Of a stretch of DNA of 5,286 bases, positions 1-5,286 are shown one piece after another. The position numbers and the translations under genes were made by a program. How positions within the stretch are numbered: position 1 is the first letter of the stretch; the number at the start of each line of letters is the position of its first letter. A model generated the notes under the pieces. The model did no database searches and was not told the origin of the DNA. It saw only the letters and a list, made by a program, of their open reading frames with translations. This stretch comes from Deltaproteobacteria bacterium (GTDB lineage Bacteria > Myxococcota_A > UBA9160 > SZUA-336), in the NCBI GenBank assembly GCA_030624945.1, contig JAUXJB010000134.1, forward strand, positions 1 to 5,286, written 5' to 3'.

Positions 1-1055
1 GTACGACTGATGATTTCGAGGGACTCCTCGATCCGATTGCGCTCGACAAGTGGATCCAGGCGCAGGATCTGCCCGGCTCCGGGCCCGTGACGGACATCGA
101 GAAGCTGCCCGGCGGATCGCAGAACAATCTCTTCTTGCTCAGCCGAGGCGACGCGCGCATGGTTCTGCGGCGCCCGCCGCGCCATCTGCGACGCAACAGC
201 AACAACACGATGCTTCGCGAAGCCCGCGTGCTCGGCGCACTGGCTGGTAGCGAGGTCCCGCATCCCCGCTTCTACGCCGTGTGCGATGACGAGAGCGTCA
301 TCGGAACCTGCTTCTACATCATGGAGCCGATCGAGGGCTTCACCCCGATGGGTCAGCTACCGGGCACCTACGCGACGGATCCCGCCTGGCGGCAGCGCCT
401 GGCGTTCGAGATGGCCGAGGCCGCCGCAAAGCTCGGAGCGGTCGATCACGAGAAGGTAGGTCTTGCGGACTACGGCAAACCCGACAACTGGCTCGGTCGC
501 CAGGTGGGTCGCTGGCGCAGCCAGCTCGAGGGGTACGGGGAGCTCAATGGGTACGAGGGTCCGGCAGACATGCCCAATGTCGACCAGGTCGGCAAATGGC
601 TCGATTCCAACCTCCCCGCCGAGCATCGCATCGGGATCATTCACGGCGATCTGCAGTTCGCAAACGTCATGTTCGCTCCCGCTGAGCCGAAGCTCGCGGC
701 GCTGATCGACTGGGAGCTCTCGACGCTGGGGGATCCGCTGCTGGACCTGGCGTGGATCCTCACCGCCTGGCACGAGGAGGGCGATCCGCCCGGCCGGGGA
801 GAGAGCTTCCAGCCGTGGGACGGCGTGCCGACGCGTGCCGAGATGGTCCAGCGCTACGGGGAGGTGAGCGGCCGGGACATGGGCTCGATGCCCTGGTTCT
901 TCGTGCTCGGCCTGTACAAGCTGGGAATCCTGCTCGAGGGGACCAAGGCCCGCGCGGACGCTGGCCAGGCCCCGGCGCAGACAGGCGAGAGTCTGCATCG
1001 CGTCGCGGTCTGGCTATTCGCCAAGGCGGACCAGGTCATCGCCAAAGGCGTGTGA
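1..1055 (+). CDS. Phosphotransferase (APH-fold) family kinase, ACAD10/11-kinase-like; 5' end outside window
   Basis: Kinase-like protein of the aminoglycoside phosphotransferase/choline kinase fold, a family often encoded beside acyl-CoA dehydrogenases. The reading frame is open from base 3 (350 visible residues), and residues before the GTG at 87 (DDFEGLLDPIALDKW) look like a normal family N-terminus. The real start is therefore a few codons off the left edge, and the GTG at 87 is internal. Numbering from base 3: glycine-rich loop LPGGSQNN (35-42); VLRRPP strand (54-59), with Arg near the usual beta-3 Lys; Glu in MLREARVL (E73); catalytic loop HGDLQFAN with D216 and N221 (Brenner-type motif); metal-binding aspartate in IDWE (D236). 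All kinase landmarks are present. Known relatives act on small hydroxylated molecules, including 4-hydroxyacyl-CoAs (LvaA, ACAD10/11); the substrate here is unknown. It converges on the crotonase gene with 10 bases between stops. Confidence 0.9.
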   Translation, partial: TTDDFEGLLDPIALDKWIQAQDLPGSGPVTDIEKLPGGSQNNLFLLSRGDARMVLRRPPRHLRRNSNNTMLREARVLGALAGSEVPHPRFYAVCDDESVIGTCFYIMEPIEGFTPMGQLPGTYATDPAWRQRLAFEMAEAAAKLGAVDHEKVGLADYGKPDNWLGRQVGRWRSQLEGYGELNGYEGPADMPNVDQVGKWLDSNLPAEHRIGIIHGDLQFANVMFAPAEPKLAALIDWELSTLGDPLLDLAWILTAWHEEGDPPGRGESFQPWDGVPTRAEMVQRYGEVSGRDMGSMPWFFVLGLYKLGILLEGTKARADAGQAPAQTGESLHRVAVWLFAKADQVIAKGV

Positions 1056-1065
1056 GCGGCGACTC

Positions 1066-1917
1066 TCAACCTCTCCCGCGGAATACCGGCTCGCGTTTCT
1101 CTGCAAATGCGAGCATGGCCTCACGGCAGTCCTCGGTCATTCCGGTCATGACCTGCGTCCGGTTCTCGAGCTCGATCGCGGCTTCGAAGCTCGGCGCGTC
1201 GACGTTCGACCACACGACCCGCTTGGTCATCTCCAGGGCGAACGGGCTGTGGGCGGCGATGGTTCGAGCCATCTCGAGGGTGGTCTTGATGAGCTCGTCG
1301 TCGGGGACGACGCGGCTGACGATTCCCATCTGCAGCGCTTCTGCAGAGTCGACCGACCGGCCCGTGAGCATCACGTCGAAGGCGGCGCCGGTCCCGATCA
1401 GGCGCGGCAACAAGTAGCTCATGCCGCACTCGGCGCCGGAGAGGCCCAGGCGGATGGCCCCGTTGAGAAAGCGCGCCGATTCGGCCGCGATGCGAACCTC
1501 TGCGGCGAGCGCCAGCGCGAATCCGGCGCCGGCCGCCGGGCCGTTTATGGCGGCGATCACGGGCTGAGGCAGCACCCGCACGGCGGCGACCAGCCCCGAG
1601 AAGGTCTCCTGCGATTGAAGTCGGCTCTGGATCGACAGGGCGCTCTCGTCGCGCCGGGTCTCCGAAGCGTTCATCAGGTCGAGGCCCGCACAGAAGCCGC
1701 GACCCGCACCCGTGATCACCACGACCTGACACTCGGCGTCGTCGCGCAGCGCTGCCAGGGTCGCATGGAGCTCTGCGAGGAGTGCCGGGCTTATGGCGTT
1801 CAGCGCCCTGGGGCGGTTCAGGGTGCACAGCCGGACCCCGGATTCGGGAGACTCGACCTTCAACAACCGCGTGTCATCAGCCATCTTCTTGCCCCGATCG
1901 GTGTTGGCTACCGTCAT
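1066..1917 (-). CDS. Enoyl-CoA hydratase/isomerase (crotonase) family protein with atypical active site
   Basis: Crotonase-fold enzyme expected to act on acyl-CoA thioesters in beta-oxidation-like breakdown. Numbered from the ATG at 1917 (283 aa): LNRPRALNAIS (33-43), typical N-terminal strand; GRGFCAGLDL (72-81), the CoA/oxyanion-hole segment; NGPAAGAGFALALAAEVRIA (125-144), second oxyanion segment; family C-terminus ending FAEKREPVFRGRG. By manual alignment with rat mitochondrial hydratase, both catalytic glutamates (E144, E164) fall on alanines (A134, A154). An acidic residue, E163 in the GAECGMSYLLPR segment, lies close to where dienoyl-CoA isomerase carries its Asp204. Hydratase activity is therefore uncertain; isomerase or another crotonase reaction is possible. 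Start: ATG 1917 has no clear Shine-Dalgarno; ATG at 1884 (272 aa) has GGGG 7 bases upstream and begins nearer the conserved domain, so it is a good alternative. Divergent from the dehydrogenase gene. Confidence 0.88.
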   Translation of the reverse strand: MTVANTDRGKKMADDTRLLKVESPESGVRLCTLNRPRALNAISPALLAELHATLAALRDDAECQVVVITGAGRGFCAGLDLMNASETRRDESALSIQSRLQSQETFSGLVAAVRVLPQPVIAAINGPAAGAGFALALAAEVRIAAESARFLNGAIRLGLSGAECGMSYLLPRLIGTGAAFDVMLTGRSVDSAEALQMGIVSRVVPDDELIKTTLEMARTIAAHSPFALEMTKRVVWSNVDAPSFEAAIELENRTQVMTGMTEDCREAMLAFAEKREPVFRGRG

Positions 1918-1943
1918 GCTACCACGCGGCGCGGCAAACCCCG

Positions 1944-1949
1944 TAGAAT
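1944..1949 (+). promoter_or_regulatory. Possible -10 element for the dehydrogenase operon
   Basis: TAGAAT matches the sigma-70 -10 consensus at 5 of 6 bases and stands out in a GC-rich intergenic region. It would place transcription start near 1955-1957, at the left edge of the inverted repeat. No convincing -35 hexamer is visible 16-18 bases upstream, so this is a weak call that could be chance or an activator-dependent promoter. Confidence 0.25.
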
Positions 1950-1954
1950 GGCGG

Positions 1955-1982
1955 GCGTCCGATCCACATCCGGGTCGGACGC
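1955..1982. promoter_or_regulatory. Inverted repeat in divergent intergenic region, possible operator
   Basis: Arms GCGTCCGATCC (1955-1965) and GGGTCGGACGC (1972-1982) are reverse complements at 10 of 11 positions, the outer 8 being perfect, around a 6-base spacer ACATCC. It lies between the divergently transcribed crotonase and dehydrogenase genes, 24 bases before the dehydrogenase ATG and just downstream of a possible -10. Size and position fit an operator for a dimeric repressor such as the TetR-family regulators common on acyl-CoA catabolic genes. No regulator gene is in the window. An RNA hairpin in the dehydrogenase leader is the main alternative. Confidence 0.5.
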
Positions 1983-1993
1983 ATCGATCGGTC

Positions 1994-1999
1994 AGGGGG
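1994..1999 (+). promoter_or_regulatory. Ribosome-binding site of the acyl-CoA dehydrogenase
   Basis: AGGGGG lies 7 bases before the ATG at 2007. It is the strongest Shine-Dalgarno-like sequence in the window and fixes that ATG as the start. Confidence 0.65.
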
Positions 2000-2006
2000 C
2001 GTACGA

Positions 2007-3209
2007 ATGGATCTGCGATTCAGTGAGGAGTACGAGGCGTACCGCTCGGAGGTGAAGGCCTTTCTGGCGGACAACTGGCCTCTCGAGGGGGAGGAGGCCA
2101 AGCTCACGCTCACCGAGCAGCAGGCCCGCTTCCGCGCGCGCGCCATCGGAGCCGGCTATCTCGCGCGAGCCATTCTCCGCAAGTACGGCGGCTCCGAGCA
2201 ACCGGCCGACGTGCTCAAGGGGTTGATCATCCGCCAGGAGTTCGGGAAGGCGCAAGCGCCTCTGGACCCCGCGGGGAACGGACCGACCATGCTCGTGCCG
2301 ACCCTCCTCGAGCATGGCACCGAGGAGCAGAAGGAGCGCATCATTCCGCCCACGATGAAGGGCGAGCTGGTCTTCTGCCAGGGTTACAGCGAGCCGGGCT
2401 CCGGCAGCGATCTCGCCTCGGTTCAGACCCGGGCGGAGCTCGTCGGGGACGAGTGGGTGATCAATGGCCAGAAGACCTGGACGAGCGGTGCCAAGCAGGC
2501 CGACATGATCTTCATGCTCTGCCGCAGTGAGCCCGACGCGCCAAAGCACGCGGGTATCTCGTACTTCATGGTCGACATGAGGCAACCCGGCGTCGACGTG
2601 CGCCCGCTCAAGCAGATGAGCGGCGACTCCCACTTCAACGAGGTCTTCTTCGACGATGCCCGCACGACCACCGACAATCTCGTCGGCAAACGAGGCGAGG
2701 GCTGGATCGTGTCGCGCTCGACACTGAAGCACGAGCGCAACACCGTCGGCAATGCGCAGGGCGTGGCCATGCTGTTCGAGAGGCTCGTGATGCTCGCGAA
2801 GAATGTCGACCTCGAGGGCCGACCGGCGATCCAGGACGCGACCGTACGGGAGCGCCTCGGCGAGATCGAGGGCTACGTTCGGTCCCACGAGTACTCCGGG
2901 TATCGTCAGCTCACTTGCGATGCGCGCAGGCAGGATCCCGGTCCCGTGGTCACCATGAACAAGCTCGTCGGAACGAACATCGGAAAGATGATGGGGAAAC
3001 TCGGACTCGATCTGGTCGGCGACGGTGGGCTCAGCGCGCCCGCCTCGCGCTGGGGTGGGGATCCGCTCGTGAGCGGCTCCTGGGTGACCCAGTTCATGGG
3101 ATCTCACGCTCAGGCGATAGCGGGCGGCACGTCCAATATCCAGCGCAACATCATAGGCGAGCGCGCGCTGGGTCTGCCGCGCGACTGGGCGGCACAATCG
3201 AGCAAGTAG
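2007..3209 (+). CDS. Acyl-CoA dehydrogenase family protein (FadE-like)
   Basis: FAD-dependent flavoprotein predicted to put an alpha,beta double bond into an acyl-CoA, passing electrons to ETF. It is full length for the family (400 aa). N-terminal helical domain 1-120 (FSEEYEAYRSEVKAFL at 5-20; HGTEEQKERIIPPTMKGE at 103-120). Middle beta domain with the family signature GYSEPGSGSDLAS (126-138) and WVINGQKTWTSGA (150-162), which contact FAD and substrate. C-terminal helical domain with IAGGTSNIQRNIIGERALGLPR (371-392), the other FAD-contacting end. The MCAD-type catalytic Glu (YEGT) is replaced by Gly (G373 in AGGT). E243 in STLKHERN sits where isovaleryl- and long-chain acyl-CoA dehydrogenases carry their catalytic Glu, so E243 is the likely base. 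The start is supported by AGGGGG 7 bases upstream. It is first gene of a two-gene unit with the hydrolase; the chain-length or substrate class cannot be read from sequence. Confidence 0.95.
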   Translation: MDLRFSEEYEAYRSEVKAFLADNWPLEGEEAKLTLTEQQARFRARAIGAGYLARAILRKYGGSEQPADVLKGLIIRQEFGKAQAPLDPAGNGPTMLVPTLLEHGTEEQKERIIPPTMKGELVFCQGYSEPGSGSDLASVQTRAELVGDEWVINGQKTWTSGAKQADMIFMLCRSEPDAPKHAGISYFMVDMRQPGVDVRPLKQMSGDSHFNEVFFDDARTTTDNLVGKRGEGWIVSRSTLKHERNTVGNAQGVAMLFERLVMLAKNVDLEGRPAIQDATVRERLGEIEGYVRSHEYSGYRQLTCDARRQDPGPVVTMNKLVGTNIGKMMGKLGLDLVGDGGLSAPASRWGGDPLVSGSWVTQFMGSHAQAIAGGTSNIQRNIIGERALGLPRDWAAQSSK

Positions 3210-3215
3210 CCCTCT

Positions 3216-4154
3216 GTGGACGACCCGAGAGAGCTGAGGTCGGAGGTCCCGCAGTGGTTCGCGGAGGCCATGCGCGTGCCGCGGGAAGAGGGGACGGTCG
3301 CTGTGGAGGGCTGCCCCATTCACTACTTCCGATGGGGCGACCCGGCGAGTCCCGGCCTGATCCTCTTGCACGGGGGACGCGCCCACGCGCGCTGCTTCGC
3401 GTTCGTCGCTCCGTTCCTTGCGAAGCAGTACCACGTGGTCGCCTACGACATGTCGGGCCTGGGCGATTCGGGCCGCCGCGAGGAGTACTCCCACGAGCTC
3501 CACGCTCGAGAGGTTCGGGCCGTCGCGCTCGCGACCGGGATGGTTGACGGGGGACGCAAGCCCTTTCTCGCGGGGCACAGCCGGGGTGCGGGCGTGGTGG
3601 CGACGGCCGCGCGGAACCATCCGGAGGAGGTGGGAGGCGTCATCAGCATCGACATCCCGATGGCGACACCGTCGTCGGAGAGACCGCACTCGGGGATGAT
3701 GACCGGCTGGCTGCCGGGGGAGCGCCGGCCAAACAGGGTCTATCCCGACCTGGAGACGGCCATGGGGCGCTTCCGGCTCATACCGCCCCAGCCCTGCGAG
3801 AACGATTTTCTGATGGAGTACATGGCGCGTCACTCCCTCAGAGAGGTGGAGGGAGGCTGGACCTGGAAGTTCGATCCCGCCGTCGCCGCCTGGGGGAACG
3901 GAGGGCCTCGGGGGGATGGTGTCGATCGATCGGAGACTCTCGCGACCTTTCCCTGTCGCCTGGCGATCATTTACGGGGAGAAGAGTCCCTTCTTCGATCC
4001 CGCAAGCTCGCCACAGCTGGCGGACTCTCCCGACGGCACGATCCCGGTCGTCATGATCCCCGACGCGCACCACCACGTGATGATGGAGCAGCCGCTCGCC
4101 CTCACGACCGCCCTCAACGGAATCCTGAGTACCTGGCTGGCGGAGGACAGCTAG
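3216..4154 (+). CDS. Alpha/beta-hydrolase fold protein
   Basis: Serine hydrolase of the alpha/beta-hydrolase fold, 312 aa from GTG 3216, with no signal peptide, so presumably cytoplasmic. Landmarks: VAVEGCPIHYFRWGDP (28-43), first strands; LHGGRAHARCF (51-61), oxyanion-hole HG motif; YDMSGLGDSGRR (77-88); nucleophile elbow GHSRGA with S122; IIYGEKSPFF (251-260), where E255 is the likely acid in place of the commoner Asp; PDAHHHVMMEQP (282-293), with the catalytic His probably H286. The region 150-240 is the variable cap that sets substrate. It could be an esterase, thioesterase or C-C hydrolase; sequence alone does not decide. The start is weakly supported: no Shine-Dalgarno precedes GTG 3216, which lies 6 bases after the dehydrogenase stop and in the same frame, so translational coupling is likely. 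ATG 3270 (GGAGG only 2 bases upstream) is less likely. Confidence 0.9.
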   Translation: MDDPRELRSEVPQWFAEAMRVPREEGTVAVEGCPIHYFRWGDPASPGLILLHGGRAHARCFAFVAPFLAKQYHVVAYDMSGLGDSGRREEYSHELHAREVRAVALATGMVDGGRKPFLAGHSRGAGVVATAARNHPEEVGGVISIDIPMATPSSERPHSGMMTGWLPGERRPNRVYPDLETAMGRFRLIPPQPCENDFLMEYMARHSLREVEGGWTWKFDPAVAAWGNGGPRGDGVDRSETLATFPCRLAIIYGEKSPFFDPASSPQLADSPDGTIPVVMIPDAHHHVMMEQPLALTTALNGILSTWLAEDS

Positions 4155-4175
4155 CGCGCTAGGAGCTCTCGTCCT
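4144..4175. repeat. Nested inverted repeats over the convergent gene ends
   Basis: CTAGCGCGCTAG (4151-4162) is a perfect 12-bp palindrome holding the hydrolase TAG stop on the + strand and the PilZ TAG stop on the - strand. AGGAC (4144-4148) and GTCCT (4171-4175) form an outer inverted pair around it. The two genes are only 4 bases apart, so this is the only place a shared terminator could sit. There is no T-tract on either side, so an intrinsic terminator is not demonstrated. Confidence 0.35.
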
Positions 4176-4515
4176 TCTCGCTCACTCCGGCGGCGAATTG
4201 GGCGGCCGCGAACAGGAGGTCCTGTATCGGGGTATCCAGGCGGGTGAACCGAGCGGAGAATCCATCGGGGAACTGCTCTACGACTTCTCCCGTCACTTCC
4301 AGCATCTCGCCTTTTTCCACGATGCAGAAGAAGAGGGATACGACGGTTCCGGACTGCGGGACGACCGCCGAGGTGGCGATCCGGGCGCCCGACAGAGAGA
4401 TGGTGTGGATGTAGCCCGTGCCTTCGAGGCGCCCGGAGGAGAATCGGACCTGGCCCGAGATGCGGGGAGCCGAGCGTCGTTTCGCTTCTTCGTTGTTACG
4501 ACGCACCACTACCAC
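4159..4515 (-). CDS. Single-domain PilZ protein with altered c-di-GMP motif
   Basis: Small cytoplasmic PilZ-domain protein (118 aa), a fold that usually binds cyclic di-GMP and relays it to motility, envelope or polysaccharide targets. Numbered from GTG 4515: RRSAPR (13-18) gives the RxxxR element (R14, R18). YIHTISLSGARI (35-46) is the second motif, but the [DN]xSxxG aspartate/asparagine is Thr (T38, with S40 and G43 kept). Strands follow at 58-66 and 72-80, then GFSARFTRLD (85-94) and a C-terminal helix to about 110. The changed residue may weaken or abolish ligand binding. The start is uncertain: GTGs at 4515, 4509 and 4506 are all possible and no strong Shine-Dalgarno is seen. The gene lies 25 bases downstream of the other PilZ gene, on the same strand, so the two are probably co-transcribed. 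Confidence 0.82.
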   Translation of the reverse strand: MVVVRRNNEEAKRRSAPRISGQVRFSSGRLEGTGYIHTISLSGARIATSAVVPQSGTVVSLFFCIVEKGEMLEVTGEVVEQFPDGFSARFTRLDTPIQDLLFAAAQFAAGVSEKDESS

Positions 4516-4540
4516 CGGTGGCCAGGGTACCAGGACCTGC

Positions 4541-4882
4541 TCAGTCGGAGTCTCGCTTGTAGGAGAGCTCCTGCACGCGGGGCAGCGCCGTGCGCAGGAT
4601 GCGGAGCGCCGCTATGTCGAGCTTGTGGAACCTCACCGCGAAGCCTCCGGTCTCCGTGTGACGCACGACCTGCGCCGATAGCTCCACCGATTCTGGCGAC
4701 GATGGCAACCACAAGAAGAGCCGGATCTCTTCGCCCGGGAAAGGCTGGCCCGTGACGGCCTCGATCAGGGCCCCGGCGAGAGAAGCGTTCATCAGGCGGC
4801 CCTTGCCGTGGATCGATCCGCAGCGGAATTCCACCGGCAGACAGGCATCGTAACGTTCCGCAATCCTTCGCTCTCGTCTCAT
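4541..4882 (-). CDS. Single-domain PilZ protein, canonical c-di-GMP motifs
   Basis: Small PilZ-domain protein (113 aa) with both ligand motifs intact, so a predicted cyclic di-GMP receptor. Numbered from ATG 4882: RRIAER (5-10) gives RxxxR (R6, R10); LMNASLAGALIEA (30-42) gives NxSxxG (N32, S34, G37); beta strands EEIRLFLWLP (51-60) and VELSAQVVRH (66-75); GGFAVRFHKLD (79-89); C-terminal helix to about 105, then a short charged tail. ATG 4882 is preferred because GGGGA stands 5 bases upstream and the PilZ domain begins at once; a GTG at 4930 would add 16 residues with no family resemblance. It is upstream partner of the second PilZ gene, which has a changed motif. It carries no output domain, so it must act through a partner protein, not identifiable here. 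Confidence 0.83.
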   Translation of the reverse strand: MRRERRIAERYDACLPVEFRCGSIHGKGRLMNASLAGALIEAVTGQPFPGEEIRLFLWLPSSPESVELSAQVVRHTETGGFAVRFHKLDIAALRILRTALPRVQELSYKRDSD

Positions 4883-5029
4883 TTCGATCCCCGGTGGGCG
4901 CGTTGCACACTGCTGCCAGTTTGCGCGCACCTCTACGAGGGGACGGATCGGAAACTCTGGGGCCGATCTTGACGTACCGTGCGAGGTCCTGGGCCGACTA
5001 CGCGGTTGCTGAGCCCCAGGCGCAGCGCT
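4883..5029. other. Intergenic region between CoA-transferase and PilZ pair
   Basis: These 147 bases separate the end of the CoA-transferase from the first PilZ gene, both on the - strand. No conserved reading frame, tRNA-like fold or convincing sigma-70 promoter was found. A gap this size among otherwise tightly packed genes suggests the PilZ pair has its own promoter here. Confidence 0.4.
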
Positions 5030-5286
5030 TCATATGACTTCTCGCTTGCGCAGCTCTGCGATCTCGCGGTGGTCGTAGCCCAGCTCCGCCAGGATCGCGT
5101 CGGTGTGCTCTCCCTTGCCTGGCGCGGCGAAGCGCATCCTTTGGGGCGTACGGGTCAGTGTGACGGGCTGTCCGACGATCTCGATCGTGCCGAGCTCGGG
5201 GTGCTCGACGGGTGTGGCGATGCCCAGGTGGCGCACCTGGGGATCGGCGAACGTCTGATCGATGCTGTTTATCGGTCCACAGGGCA
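5030..5286 (-). CDS. CoA-transferase family III (CaiB/BaiF), C-terminal fragment; N-terminus outside window
   Basis: C-terminal part (about 85 residues) of a CaiB/BaiF-type CoA-transferase, an enzyme family that moves CoA between acids without a ping-pong covalent mechanism like family I. The frame is open to the right edge: residues before the GTG at 5236 read PCGPINSIDQTFADPQV, the conserved block preceding the last domain, so that GTG is internal and the gene continues beyond the window. After it come EHPELGTIEIVGQPVTLTRT, then the family C-terminal block PGKGEHTDAILAELGYDHREI. The catalytic Asp of the family lies in the missing N-terminal part, so activity cannot be judged. The gene is consistent with the CoA-ester metabolism of the left half, but the PilZ pair lies between them and the strands differ, so co-regulation is not shown. 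Confidence 0.9.
   Translation of the reverse strand, partial: PCGPINSIDQTFADPQVRHLGIATPVEHPELGTIEIVGQPVTLTRTPQRMRFAAPGKGEHTDAILAELGYDHREIAELRKREVI

Noticed and set aside
87..89. GTG as the start of the kinase
   Set aside because: The frame is open and family-like back to base 3, and the glycine-rich loop would be left with almost no N-terminal lead; the true start lies beyond the left edge.
1053..1068. TGAG/CTCA inverted repeat at the kinase-crotonase junction as a terminator
   Set aside because: The symmetry comes mostly from two opposing TGA stops; it has 4-bp arms and no T-tract.
1249..2055. Open frame of 268 codons on the + strand
   Set aside because: It is antisense to the crotonase and runs across the divergent intergenic region; it has no recognisable motif.
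1992..4076. Very long open frame (694 codons) on the - strand opposite the dehydrogenase and hydrolase
   Set aside because: Its translation has no family motif and is rich in Arg, Ala, His and Leu runs, as expected from the antisense of GC-rich genes. The + strand carries two unmistakable enzymes with intact motifs over the same bases.
4946..4968. GATCGG/CCGATC inverted pair upstream of the PilZ genes
   Set aside because: It has 6-bp arms with an 11-base spacer and no nearby promoter elements; too short to support an operator call.
4969..4974. TTGACG resembling a -35 hexamer on the + strand
   Set aside because: There is no -10 match downstream and no + strand gene for it to serve.
4988..5020. 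Possible terminator hairpin CCTGGG/CCCAGG after the CoA-transferase
   Set aside because: It has only 6-bp arms, a 21-base loop and no T-tract on the - strand; this is expected by chance in GC-rich DNA.

Overview
This is a GC-rich, densely coding bacterial window. The gene content is catabolic acyl-CoA enzymes plus two small PilZ proteins, which points to a Gram-negative organism such as a proteobacterium or a myxobacterium/'Deltaproteobacteria'-like lineage. That placement is inferred from gene content and base composition; there is no rRNA or marker gene to test it. Seven genes cover almost everything, and no stretch over about 150 bases lacks a gene.

Layout, left to right. (1) Positions 1-1055, + strand: an aminoglycoside-phosphotransferase-fold kinase of the kind found beside acyl-CoA dehydrogenases; its N-terminus lies just off the left edge. 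(2) Positions 1066-1917, - strand: a crotonase-fold protein (enoyl-CoA hydratase/isomerase), convergent with the kinase. (3) Positions 1918-2006: a divergent intergenic region with a near-perfect 11-bp-arm inverted repeat, a possible operator, and a strong ribosome-binding site. (4) Positions 2007-3209 and 3216-4154, + strand: an acyl-CoA dehydrogenase followed, 6 bases later and in the same reading frame, by an alpha/beta-hydrolase. (5) Positions 4159-4515 and 4541-4882, - strand: two tandem single-domain PilZ proteins, the upstream one with intact c-di-GMP-binding motifs and the downstream one with a changed motif. (6) Position 5030 to the right edge, - strand: the C-terminal end of a CaiB/BaiF-type (family III) CoA-transferase.

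The left four genes, and probably the CoA-transferase, look like a breakdown module for an acid of unknown identity. The CoA-transferase could load CoA, the dehydrogenase would oxidise the acyl chain, the crotonase would hydrate or isomerise the product, and the hydrolase could cleave an ester, thioester or C-C bond. The separate kinase recalls two known systems: mammalian ACAD10/ACAD11 (kinase fused to dehydrogenase) and bacterial LvaA/LvaC, both of which phosphorylate 4-hydroxyacyl-CoAs and then remove the phosphate. However, the dehydrogenase here has a FadE-type C-terminal motif, so the parallel is a hypothesis. The crotonase lacks both classical catalytic glutamates, so its reaction is also open. 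The PilZ pair looks functionally unrelated and is probably a c-di-GMP-responsive unit. No mobile element, CRISPR array, tRNA or rRNA was seen.
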